Shown here: piece after piece, positions 11,162-20,000 of the stretch
Position numbering within the stretch: position 1 is the first letter of the stretch
Layout of the letters: each line of letters starts with the position of its first letter
Assembly (NCBI GenBank): GCA_021464525.1
Contig: JADRCO010000321.1
Location: 1-20,000 of the forward strand
Length of the DNA stretch: 20,000 bases
Source of the DNA: Rhizophagus sp. LPA8_4_AMF
Lineage: Eukaryota > Glomeromycota > Glomeromycetes > Glomerales > Glomeraceae
Reading direction: 5' to 3'
Notes under the pieces: generated by a model
The model's database searches: none
What the model was told of the DNA's origin: nothing
The model's input: the letters and a program-made list of their open reading frames with translations, nothing else
Position numbers and translations under genes: made by a program

Positions 11162-11356
11162 CACAGTGAAATTCGATATAATGGGAACCATCCGTTCCAT
11201 TAGTAAAATTTGACAAAAATCCATTATATCAAGAAATCCATTATATTGAGGGTAAATTAATTATAGATTATGATAATACGTTCCAGAATCCAATTCCGAT
11301 ATATCAAGACTTTACTTATGTTCCGTTATATCAAGGGGTATATCGAATTCACTGTG
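11162..11356. mobile_element. MITE copy 1, Tc1/mariner/pogo-like, TA-flanked
   Basis: A 195-base element with terminal inverted repeats: left CACAGTGAAATTCGATATA, right reading inward CACAGTGAATTCGATATA, differing by one base. Both ends are flanked by TA (11160-11161 and 11357-11358), the target duplication typical of Tc1/mariner-superfamily elements. It has no coding capacity, so it would need a transposase in trans. Internal motifs of the form CCATTATATC and TATATCAAG recur in both orientations. A second, worn copy lies at 13406-13585. Confidence 0.8.
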
Positions 11357-11358
11357 TA

Positions 11359-11683
11359 TTCTGTTGAATTTATAAATTACATTCACTCAACCACGATAAA
11401 AGTAGTTTTAATAAAATTTTAATATAATAAAAAGAAGGAATAATTACTTATTTATTTCTTTATGAACTTCTCTCATTATATTTAGAAATTTTATTATTTT
11501 CCTTATTCCGCGTTTTAACACCGCAGAGTAATTGTTTAGTCCTCATAGGATTTTTAACTAATTACAAATCTACCAGCTGACATAACGTGGTGGTGGTTTT
11601 ACTAGCCATAACATAAGTAGGCTTTACTACTGTTTTACTGGCTATAGCATTGGTAACCCGAATTTATATAATTTAAAAAGATA
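11359..11683. other. Intergenic with a short 36-base-spaced direct repeat
   Basis: GTTTTACTAGCCATAACAT (11596) recurs as GTTTTACTGGCTATAGCAT (11632). Otherwise A+T-rich with no gene seen. Confidence 0.45.
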
Positions 11684-11798
11684 TTGTATTTATTAATTAT
11701 GACCGACCAAACACTCTTTTATAGAGGTTATATAATTAGAGGATATTTTTCTATAAGATTGGATGGAGCCAAAGTAGTAGACAAAGTAGCAATAAATA

Positions 11799-12540
11799 GG
11801 TGGATATACAGTTATAGAAGATGGATATATGGTTATAGAAGGTGGATATACAGTTATAGAGGGGAAATTACAGTTATAGAGAGTGGATATACAGTTAAGA
11901 AGGAGGATTTACAGTTAGAGGGTGGATATACAGTTATAGAAGGCGGATATACAGTTATAGAGGGTGGATTTACAGTTTTAGAAGGCGGATATACAGTTAT
12001 AGAGGGTGGACTTACAGTTATGGAGAGTGGATTTACAGTTATAGAGGGTGGATATACAGTTATAGAGGGTGGATTTACAGTTATAGAAGGTGGATTTACA
12101 GTTATAGAGGGTGGATATACAGTTTTAGAAGGCGGATATACAGTTATAAAGAGTGGATTTACAGTTATAGAGGGTGGATTTACAGTTATAAAGAGAGTTA
12201 TAGAGGGTGGATATACAGTTATAGAGGGTGGATTTACAGTTACAGAAGGCGGATTTACAGTTACAGAAGGTGGATTTACAGTTATAGAAGGCGGATTTAC
12301 AGTTATAGAGGGTGGATATACAGTTATAGAAGGCGGATATACAGTTATAGAGGGTGGATTTACAGTTTTAGAAGGCGGATATACAGTTATAGAGGGTGGA
12401 CTTACAGTTATGGAGAGTGGATTTACAGTTATAGAGGGTGGATATACAGTTATAGAGGGTGGATTTACAGTTATAGAAGGCGGATTTACAGTTATAGAGG
12501 GTGGATTTACAGTTATAGAAGGCGGATGTATAGAAACAGA
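11799..12540 (+). repeat. 21-base minisatellite, about 35 units, with an open frame
   Basis: Tandem 21-base units have the core ACAGTTATAGAG plus GGTGGATAT or variants; degenerate units extend to about 11720 and 12620. A plus-strand frame from ATG 11699 to TAA/TAG at 12547 (282 codons) reads G-[YF]-T-V-[ILT]-E-G heptads over most of its length. Two of three plus frames and two of three minus frames of the unit lack stops, so openness alone means little. The first units have 1- and 2-base indels that change frame. From about 11920 on, indels are multiples of three and many changes fall at third positions (GAG GGT versus GAA GGC). I annotate a repeat; coding is possible but unproven. Confidence 0.9.
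11916..12480 (+). repeat. Higher-order duplication within the minisatellite
   Basis: 11916-12090 recurs without a mismatch at 12306-12480 (offset 390, which is 19 units minus 9 bases). It carries the same unusual variant order, including GGACTTACAGTTATGGAGAG. The 9 bases are missing around 12196, where AAGAGAGTT replaces a longer junction. This indicates a block copy of 8-9 units, not independent unit mutation. Confidence 0.85.
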
Positions 12541-12620
12541 TTTATAGAGGGTAGACGTATAGAAATAGATTTATAGATGGTAGATATACAGTGATAGTTT
12601 ATAGAGGATAGAGTGTATAT

Positions 12621-13405
12621 ACAGTACTTATTAGATAAAATAAAATAGAGTATAGATGATAATTGTTATTTATTTGAACGCGTTTTTTATTTACAGTATA
12701 TATTTATTTAATGAAATCCAAATAAAATTATGCGCAACAGTAATTGCAACGTAGAATTAGCTTTCAAATAATAAATTTAGGCCATTTTCTAAGTTCAGTT
12801 CCGTGTCCTAGAGGACAAGAAACTTTGGTAACTAAAGCCAGTAATCAGTAATTAGTTTCCTTGTTTTGTCAATTGACAAAGTATATTTTAACTTGGAAAT
12901 TATTTATGTGTTATATAAACTATTTACTTACAATCATAACTTTTGTTTCAAGATTTACACATAAGAGTAAGCTCACGATAAGGTCTCTTCTGAAAATAAA
13001 AGGGCATCATCCTTGGTTTTAAGTCAAGAAATCCGACTGAAATATCGAGGGTTCGAATTTCATTTCGTATTTTATAGCTTAAAAGAAAATCGAGAGAAAG
13101 TGAAAGTGAGAATATGGTAAGGTACTATCTAGCACTGCTTATACTATATAATCAATGGAGTGTCTGAGTAGATCTAGGCTCATATGTTACCTTCTCAGGT
13201 AATTCCTTTCATTAACCTCCCTCTCAGGTAACTTCCCTAGTAAACATTACTAATGTTCCATTTTTTTTTTTTTAAGGACTGATTGAACGGACCCTGAAAT
13301 GAAGACTTCCCAGGTAATTTCATATTTATCCTTCCATTAACTTTCCAATTTCTTCATCCCAACATTAAGTTTAATTATGTTTAAATTTGTTTGAGGAATT
13401 TTATA
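12621..13405. other. Intergenic with palindromes; no gene seen
   Basis: Contains a 12-base inverted repeat GTCCT-AG-AGGAC (12805-12816) and a perfect 16-base palindrome TTTGTCAATTGACAAA (12865-12880), with GACAAGAAACT and AGTTTCCTTG opposed between them. Three copies of a CTCAGGTAAYTTCC-like motif lie at about 13190-13209, 13221-13236 and 13306-13320. A tRNA B-box-like GGTTCGAAT sits at 13050 without a foldable tRNA. Confidence 0.45.
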
Positions 13406-13585
13406 CATAGAGAATCGATATAATGGAACCATCCGTTCCAATAGTAAAATTTGTCAAAAATTCGTTATATCGAGGGTAATTTAATTATAGATTATGATAA
13501 TCTGTTCCAGATCCCAATTCCGAAATATCAAGACTTTACTTATATTCTGTTATATCAAGGTTCCATTATATCAAATTTCACTGTG
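13406..13585. mobile_element. MITE copy 2, worn, same orientation as copy 1
   Basis: Aligns with 11162-11356 through most of its length, sharing GATATAATGG, CCATCCGTTCCA, TTATAGATTATGATAAT and TATCAAGACTTTACTTAT. The right end is intact (TTTCACTGTG), but the left end is eroded (CATAGAGAATCG where copy 1 has CACAGTGAAATTCG), and the TA flank is kept only on the left. It is about 180 bases, direct relative to copy 1, and lies on the other side of the minisatellite. Confidence 0.8.
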
Positions 13586-14424
13586 ATAATTAGATGTTCT
13601 TGGCAAACCTAATAGCTAAAACTTCATCATGAGCAATATAATGATAAGGAAGTACCCATGCATAGCATCATAGTATACTTTCGGCCTTACCACAAAGGGA
13701 TTTCCTAAGTGCACTGTGCTTCACTTTGTAAAGTATTACCCAACCCCATTATTTTATGTGATAAATTTTTACTCTCTTATATTTGTTAAGGTTATTTTCT
13801 TTATTAAGATCTCATTCGTTCTTCTTTAGTACAATTCCAAAAAGAAAAAAATTTCATTAAAAACTTCTCTCTGTGAAAAAAGAATTTCGGAATTGTGTGG
13901 AATTTGTCCTCATTGTCCAGATAATGATTGTCTGGATAATGTCGGGAATCTTTCACATTTTTGGTATCATTTGGGCGTCCCGAATTACTTTTACGCAGAA
14001 CAGCACATAATTTCATAAAAATTTTGTGCGACTATTGATGTCACATGCAAATAATAGTAAGCACCATTATGAAATATCGTGCTTATCAACTATTAATCAC
14101 ATGCGGAATAAATGATGTACGCTGCGGTAACTGCGCGAATCCAATTTTCATCACTGAATCTTTCATGTTTCGGTACATTTTCTGAACGATTTAGACATTT
14201 TTCTGGTGTTTTCAGATATACTTGGTGAATATTTATCCTGACTCGCAACTTGTCATTATGGGTTCGGTAATTATAGTGATATTATATTTAATGAGTAATC
14301 ATGTGCAACATATAGATATAACTTGAAAGATATGTAAGATATGTATAAATCATATAATTGTTCATGCTTACAATATAGAAAAATATATAATTTAAATTTT
14401 ATTTTATTTATTTTTTATTTTATT
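13586..14424. other. Intergenic, no convincing gene
   Basis: A minus-strand frame of 70 codons at 13804-14016 begins with ATG and has mixed composition, but no recognised domain, splice context or homologue comes to mind. It could be a remnant or chance. Confidence 0.4.
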
Positions 14425-14512
14425 CATCTATTTATTTTATTTTATTCATCTATTTATTTTATTTTATTCATCTATTTATTTTATTTTATTTATCTATTTA
14501 TTTTATCATTTT
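14425..14512. repeat. 22-base TATTTATTTTATTTTATTCATC minisatellite, 4 units
   Basis: Units beginning CATCTATTTATTTTA start at 14425, 14447, 14469 and (as TATCTA) 14491, each 22 bases on. The open frame across it is due to composition (F, I, L, Y only). Confidence 0.8.
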
Positions 14513-14646
14513 TTATTATTATTTTTTTTATTTATTGTGTTTTTTTTTTTGAAAATAACATGCTTTTTTTTTATAAATGTCCAAAAACTATAAAAGTCAT
14601 GTAACTAACAAAAAAAAAAAAAAAATTCTAATTCCACCAAAAAAAA

Positions 14647-14658
14647 CCCCCCCCCCCC
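14647..14658. repeat. C12 homopolymer beside the second F-box/LRR gene
   Basis: Twelve C in a genome otherwise dominated by A and T runs, followed by CCCCCC at about 14669-14674. It lies 31 bases past the stop of the minus-strand gene, so it is a G run in its 3' untranslated RNA. Confidence 0.85.
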
Positions 14659-14688
14659 GAATATTAAACCCCCCAAATATTACAAATA

Positions 14689-16614
14689 TTACAAAGAAAT
14701 TGTAATAAAAGGACCTTGACATTTTTCTTTACTTTTCCTATAAACCAAATAAATTTTAGCATCTTGATCTAAAGCAGAATTTCCTACAAATTTAACTTCT
14801 TTTAATCTACGATGTGTTTCTAATTCTTTTATATGATCTTTTTTAAATTTTTTATCACCAATTGTTAATATTTCTAATTTTTCTAATTTATGAAATTTAT
14901 GTATTGCTTGTATTAATTCCTAAAAAAAAAAATCAATTAGTTAATTAAATTAATAAAAATATATATATATTATATATATATATCAAAATTTACTTACATC
15001 AGGACTTAATCCTACAATGTTAAACCTTAAACTTAATTTTCTAATATTTTGACATTTTTTAGCAAGATTTATCATTAAATTTAAATCAAATTTTGGATAA
15101 GGTTTTTTAACACTAGAATCAGCAGTAGCTAAATCATCACTTCTTATATCTAAAATTTCAAGAAAATTTTCCAAATCATTATTAATTAATTCCATTACAA
15201 TAGTAGGGGTCATCATTGGTCTATTTGTAAAACCAAATTCTTGTAATTTGTTACAATTTTTTACAATTTTTGATAAACTTGTATGAGATATATTTAAACA
15301 TCCTAATATTGTACAATTTCTTAAATTATTACAATAATTAGCCAATTCATTTAAACCTAAATCAGTTAATTGATTACAATGAATTATAGTAAATCTTTTT
15401 AATTTAATATTTCTATATTTTGCCAATGCCATTATGGAAGAATCAGTTAAATTCGTACAAGACCTTAATTCCACAGATTCCAATTGATGACAATATTGAG
15501 CTATAGGTAAAAAAGAATCATCTGATAATCCACGAGCTGAATCAAATTCAATATGTTGAAGATAAGATTGACCTCGTACCCATAATCTAGCAAAATGATC
15601 AAAACCTTTATATGATTTAATTCTTAAATTAAAAGATTCTAAAGGTGGAAAATCCATTGCTACAGCTAAAGCTGACTCAAAACTTAATATATATATAATA
15701 GAGGAATCATTCATTAATTAAAAATTTCATTCATATAAAAATATTATTTTTATATATATATATAAAAGTATAATATGTAATATAATAATATTTCTTACCT
15801 AATATAAGGAAATTCTAAGGATAAAAATTTTAATTTTGGGAAACCTGAAATTAAAATAGTAAAACCCGCACCAGTAATTGTATTACAAGTAAAACCTTTT
15901 AAATTAGGAAAAGAATTCACTATAGTAGTAGCCAAAGTATTTGTTACTAAACTAGAAATGATCAAAGTTGTAAGTAAAGGACATCTATTTCCAATATCTT
16001 TTAAAATATCATGTTTCCATTCAGATTTCCAATATTGTAAATCTAAATGTTGAAGTCTTGAACATTTTCCATCTCTAATTGGTCTTAATGCAATACCTAA
16101 AGAAGTTGATTTATGACTAAAAATTGCAAATGAAATTAAACCAGGACAATTTTTTAAAAACATTTCTACTATTTCAATTGAAGCGATTCTATTAAAAGTA
16201 AGATATTTTATATTTTTACATTTTTCTGAAATTATTTTTATATCAGATTTCGGTAATGAAATTTCAGGATATGATGTAAATGTTATTTGTTGTACAAAGT
16301 TACCATAATTAAAAGAAGTTGTAGATGAATTACGAAGTGTAGTTACAAATTTATGAAAGACATTAGGTGATCTCCATGTAGGTTTCTTCCATAATTTGTC
16401 AATTATAACCTATCGTAAAAAAAAAAAAAATTAATGAGAGAAATATTAAGAGAACTCGTAACAAGAAAAAGAAAAAAGAAAGTTTCAATAATACCAAAGC
16501 CCAATAAGAATTTACAAGTAGAGAATTAAATAAATCATCTTGATATTCAAAATTCGAAAAGATTATATGAAGTAAATCGATATTTAAAAGTGTCAATTGA
16601 GCAGGGGTTGACAT
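14689..16614 (-). CDS. F-box/LRR protein, complete, four exons
   Basis: Likely an SCF ubiquitin-ligase substrate receptor. Exons are 16614-16495, 16409-15799, 15682-14998 and 14919-14689 (stop TAA 14691-14689); introns of 85, 116 and 78 bases have phases 0, 2 and 0. The product is 548 residues. Residues 1-52 form an F-box-like motif (LLNIDLLHIIFSNFEYQDDL, LLVNSYWAL, then VIIDKLWKKPTW across the first junction). The rest carries LRR_CC/AMN1-like repeats, such as LESVELRSCTNLTDSSIMAL and LTDLGLNELANYCNNL. The start is the first ATG and yields a full F-box. It aligns throughout with the gene at 87-1712, including the C-terminal exon (ELIQAIHKFHKLEKLEI versus YLVRTLKKFQNLEELMI); the middle intron is absent there. 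The acceptor of intron 2 (TATTAAG) is weak and was chosen because AG+T restores FPYISFESAL. Substrate unknown. Confidence 0.9.
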
Positions 16615-17500
16615 TCTTTTGATAATATTTTCATTTATTTTTTTTATTTTATTTTTATTTTTTATTTATTTGAAGATAAGGTTAGATTGTTAGAATTTTT
16701 TTACAACAAGAAGAAAACTCTGTTTTTATTTTTAATTATTACATTATAACTACTAATATTGTTTGTAAAAAAAAAAAAAAATTCATATTTGCTCAATTGA
16801 AAATTAAAATCCATTGTCTATTAAAAAAAAAAAAATATAAAAAAAAAATAATTATAAATAAAAGGAAATTTTAACACAATAAAATAAAAAATATAAATTC
16901 ATACAATTTATATTTATTCTTCTGCAGTAAATATTTTGTAAATAAACAAATATTTGTTTAATGTGTCATCAAATTATAAACTTTTGTGAAACAAGAAAAA
17001 TTTTTGTGACGCAAATTTCAATATTTTTTAATATGAAAAAGATTAAAACAAAAAAATGAAAGTTGAAAAAAGTTTAATGTTTGTGACACATGAATTTTTT
17101 TTAAACGTAATCATCTGAACCAGTTTCTTAAAAACTCAGCCATTTTATCTTTTCAATCCGATTGGATAAACGAACAATTGTTTTCATTTTCAGAATCAAT
17201 ATTATTTTCATTGGTAAATTTGTTCAACCCTAAATAGGAAAGAGAAAAGATAAGATAAAGTGATGTACAAAAAAAAAAAAAAAATGTCATGTGTAACCTA
17301 CAAATTTTTTTTTTTAGAATAGGGGATTTTCGTTTTTTTTTTCTCTTGATCTTTTTATGATACAAACATACACCCGGATTTAGATATTTTCCGAATTCCT
17401 TTAAGATCAAAATATTATAAAAATTGATTTTATTCAAAATTGGATGAAAAGTATGGCAACCCGATTTAGAGATAAGATAATCTTATTCATGAAATGCTTA
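16615..17500. other. Intergenic upstream of the F-box/LRR gene
   Basis: A+T-rich with many A runs. On the minus strand, CTCTTTCCTATTTAG at about 17245-17231 resembles a 3' splice site and is followed by a coding-like stretch of about 26 codons ending at 17153 (FTNENNIDSENENNCSFIQS). No partner exon or domain is evident, so no gene is called. Confidence 0.4.
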
Positions 17501-17560
17501 TACTATATTATACTATATTTTACTATATTATACTATATTTTACTATATTATACTATATAG
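17501..17560. repeat. (TACTATATTW)6 tandem repeat
   Basis: Six 10-base units, TACTATATTA alternating with TACTATATTT, the last ending TACTATATAG. The period equals about one helical turn. Confidence 0.9.
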
Positions 17561-17565
17561 TTCAA

Positions 17566-17672
17566 ACGTCATAAACGTCGTAAAACGGCATAAACGTGGT
17601 AAGTAAAAACGTCGTAACGCCGTAAACATAGTAATACATCTAAACCATCGTAAACTCCGTAAACGTAGTAAA
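17566..17672. repeat. Degenerate CGT-rich repeat (AAACGTCGTAA-like)
   Basis: Roughly ten imperfect units of 10-13 bases around AAACGTCGTAA (AAACGTCAT, AAACGTCGT, AAACGGCAT, AAACGTGGT, AAACGTAGT). It is CpG-rich against an A+T-rich background and abuts the TACTATATT array. Confidence 0.65.
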
Positions 17673-19532
17673 CTTTATGAAGTCGATCAAATGTTAATTT
17701 CTGGAATAAAACCTGTTTAATCATTTCACTCAGGTTTTTGATCCTGAAAAAGACGTTACCATAAATACAAACGAATAATTTTAATAATTTGTAATATCCA
17801 TTGTTTAAATAAAAAACTTATTTCAGGAGATATAATAAGAGAGATTCTAGAACAGAATCTTCCCATCCCATAAAATCATTGGTTACACAAATATTATCTC
17901 ATCTTTAAAAACTGTTATTATAATCATCATCTACAATACATAATTTATAATGATGAACCTGATATTAAATTAATCATTTAAACTATATTTGTCAATTAAT
18001 GAAAAAGATTTTGGGGATGATAAAATTCCCGTACTTTTGGACAATTTTTTTTTAAAAAAAAAAAGGTGAGACAGTTAATTTTGATGATTTACATAATATA
18101 TAAAGCACGGAGCACAATTACGTGTTTGTTTTATATTGTACAATAATTATCGTACAAATTTACTTTATTAGTTTTAGCTTATTTAATTTATATAGTAAAG
18201 ATTTACAAAAGAAAGAGATAATTTAAAAAATTGATTTGTTATTAATTATTTTTTTAAATATCAATTAGAACCAAGTATCTTCTAAGTTATGTGGATTTAT
18301 GTGACGCGTAATTCAGACGCGGTAAATTACTGGTGAGGATCAATGTTTAGAATGATGCATTATATAATATATTATGATATATATTATATATATGATATTT
18401 ATATTTTTTATTTATCAATTATCTAATTTTCAATTATCTAATTCGTCTTAATTCGATAATAAGAATATTTATATGTTATAAAACTTTTTAAAACTTAACT
18501 TGTGTGAATTTTTGGAATTGAGGTTTTTCCACTTCCCTTTGAAAATTAACAATTCAAACAAGTAATTTTCCTATTTACAATTAATTATACATCGAATTAA
18601 CCTTTTTTGGATAAATAACTCATATTATCTAAACAAATTTGTTAATTTCGGCTTCATTATTTATCGTACAATTATCCTTTTTTATCTTATAAAAATATTA
18701 TACTAAAAAAATCGGATTTTTTTCTTTTTTTTTTTTTTTATTTAAAAAAAAAAAAGTTAAAAAAAATTAAAAAAAAAAAATTTAAATCTAAAAAAAAAAA
18801 AAAAAAAAAAAAAAAATATTGACGAAATTGGATTAAAATGGTTCAATTTTTTCCATTTCATATTTTTTCACATTTCACAAGAAATTTTTGGTTTTCTCAC
18901 ATATCGCATATATTTTGTATATAATAAGATGTAAATAACATGGCATTGCATTAGTAAATTGAATATTACATTCATTCAACTTGAAACCCTTTTCATATTT
19001 GTCATACAAGAAAAAAAAATTTTTTACTCCAAAAAAAAAAAAAAAATTTTAAAAAAAAATTTTTTCTTTTTAATCATTTTGATTTATGCATGATAATAAA
19101 AAAAAATTTATCCAAAATTATATCCAATAATAAATTTTTATATTATTTGTAATTTTTGAACCAATAATTATATCGAAATTATTCGAACTATTCCGGAACC
19201 CAAAATTTTATGTCCGGTTTAATATTTATTTTGATCGACTTCTCCTCTTGTTAAATACAAGTTATTGTGTACGACCAAAATTTTCTGCAATAAATGATGT
19301 TGTGTTTCTTTCGTATCCCCTCTTTCGCTAATCAGATTTCCTCTTAGAGTGTAGTGCAAGGATATAAGGCGTATTGACTTTCTACTATGCACGCGCTTGA
19401 ACTAAACCAGGATTGTACTATATATTATTGATATTGGCATAACAAGGTTTTTCCGAGCAAGTCCGAGATTTTTCCGCTCTTAAATGATTTTTTTTTCTTT
19501 TCCATCCCTTCTCAATAAACCTTATAACATCA
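17673..19532. other. Intergenic, no gene seen
   Basis: A+T-rich with AT palindromic runs (18355-18410) and T-run/A-run dyads (18719-18815, 19011-19070). A GACGCG pair lies within inverted GTAATT/AATTAC at about 18303-18330. 19180-19500 is less A+T-rich and is probably promoter-proximal sequence of the zinc-cluster gene. Confidence 0.45.
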
Positions 19533-19542
19533 CTATATAAAC
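19533..19542 (+). promoter_or_regulatory. Candidate TATA box for the zinc-cluster gene
   Basis: CTATATAAAC about 340 bases upstream of the ATG, followed by a pyrimidine-rich region (19545-19600) suitable for initiation. A long leader, possibly with an intron ending at TTTAG 19822, would follow. Inferred. Confidence 0.45.
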
Positions 19543-19784
19543 ACTGTCCGTCACTCTTACACTTATTGTGTGTTACATTCAAAATCTTCAAAACTCTTTT
19601 CGTTATTGAAAGTTTTTTTTTTTTTTAAATTTAGGAAGTGCGAAAGTTCTCCAACAGTTAATCTTTGTTACTATTACAAACGGTTTCTGTTGGAAACCTC
19701 CTTTTCAAATATCTTTTCTCTTCTTTGAAAAAAACCAAAAACAAACAAACATAGAATATTACTTACCTTAAATATACTTTTAAT

Positions 19785-19789
19785 ATATT

Positions 19790-19820
<31 letters not shown>

Positions 19821-19850
19821 AGAAAAAAAAAAAATATATATATATATATA
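19785..19850 (+). repeat. AT palindrome in the leader of the zinc-cluster gene
   Basis: (AT)n, then 17 T (19804-19820), AG, 12 A (19823-19834), then (TA)n to 19850. It can fold into a long hairpin. It also looks like a polypyrimidine tract plus AG, so it may equally be the 3' end of a leader intron. It ends 31 bases before the ATG. Confidence 0.7.
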
Positions 19851-19881
19851 CGGTACTTCACCAAAACATTTATAAAAAAAT

Positions 19882-20000
19882 ATGACTAAGAAGAATAATA
19901 ATAACTATCGACTTAAAGTTACAACTGCATGCCAAAATTGTCAAAGACGAAAGATTAAGTGTTCTGGTGAAACTCCTTGTAAATATTGTAGTAAAGTTGA
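19882..20000 (+). CDS. Zn2Cys6 zinc-cluster transcription factor, N-terminus only
   Basis: Fungal-type binuclear zinc-cluster DNA-binding protein, expected in the nucleus. The ATG at 19882 opens a frame that runs off the window after 39 codons. Residues 17-36 carry Cys17-x2-Cys20-x6-Cys27-x5-Cys33-x2-Cys36, with the basic RRKIKC segment (22-27) and Pro32 before the fourth Cys, as in the family; the sixth Cys would lie just outside. The short Asn-rich N-terminus (KKNNNN) is common in such proteins. The start is the first ATG after the AT palindrome and gives the usual near-N-terminal position of the cluster. Target genes and the rest of the protein are not visible. Confidence 0.88.
   Translation, partial: MTKKNNNNYRLKVTTACQNCQRRKIKCSGETPCKYCSKV

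Noticed and set aside
13011..13062. tRNA or tRNA-derived SINE suggested by GGTTCGAATTT (13050) and TGGTTTTAAGTC (13014)
   Set aside because: The T arm does not pair, no acceptor stem can be drawn, and box spacing is short; a B-box-like match alone is not enough.
13804..14016. Minus-strand 70-codon frame as a small gene
   Set aside because: It has an ATG and mixed composition, but no domain, no flanking signals and no support beyond openness.
14341..14604. Plus-strand hydrophobic frame of 87 codons
   Set aside because: It consists of F/I/L/Y from the 22-base A+T minisatellite and T runs, not a membrane protein.

Overview
The window reads as fungal nuclear DNA, most likely from a Glomeromycota (arbuscular mycorrhizal) genome such as Rhizophagus. 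The grounds are a very A+T-rich background with long homopolymers, genes split by short GT-AG introns of about 78-116 bases, F-box/leucine-rich-repeat and BTB-BACK-TLDc genes of the kind expanded in those fungi, and a zinc-cluster (Zn2Cys6) regulator, a class that is essentially fungal. The species is an inference; no rRNA or tRNA marker is present.

Four protein genes are supported. (1) 87-1712, plus: the 3' 509 codons of an F-box/LRR protein whose first, F-box exon lies to the left of the window. (2) 6655-4166, minus: a complete two-exon, 801-residue BTB-BACK-TLDc protein with a Thr-Pro repeat near its N-terminus and a 22-glutamine tract inside the TLDc region. (3) 16614-14689, minus: a complete four-exon, 548-residue F-box/LRR protein, a paralogue of gene 1 with the same first and last intron positions and phases plus one extra phase-2 intron. 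(4) 19882 to the right edge, plus: the first 39 codons of a Zn2Cys6 transcription factor. F-box and BTB proteins are both typically substrate adaptors of cullin ubiquitin ligases (SCF and CUL3), but nothing in the sequence ties these genes into one pathway.

The rest is non-coding. 1713-4165 holds homopolymers, (AT)n, a 97-base duplication and a TCTTTACCA-type pyrimidine repeat. The 8-kb gene-free stretch 6656-14688 holds a 74-base near-perfect hairpin (8573-8646), a less A+T-rich block with three CACGTG sites (9055-9219), two copies of a short inverted-repeat element resembling a Tc1/mariner/pogo-type MITE (11162-11356 and 13406-13585), and between them a 21-base minisatellite of about 35 units (11799-12540) that carries an open frame. 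16615-19881 holds a 10-base repeat, a degenerate CGT-rich repeat, AT dyads, and the promoter and leader of the zinc-cluster gene, whose leader contains a large AT palindrome.

No CRISPR array, rRNA, convincing tRNA or autonomous transposase was found. The points most worth a second look are the minisatellite with its in-frame duplication, the hairpin element, the MITE pair, the CACGTG block without a visible gene, and the repeat-loaded BTB-TLDc protein.
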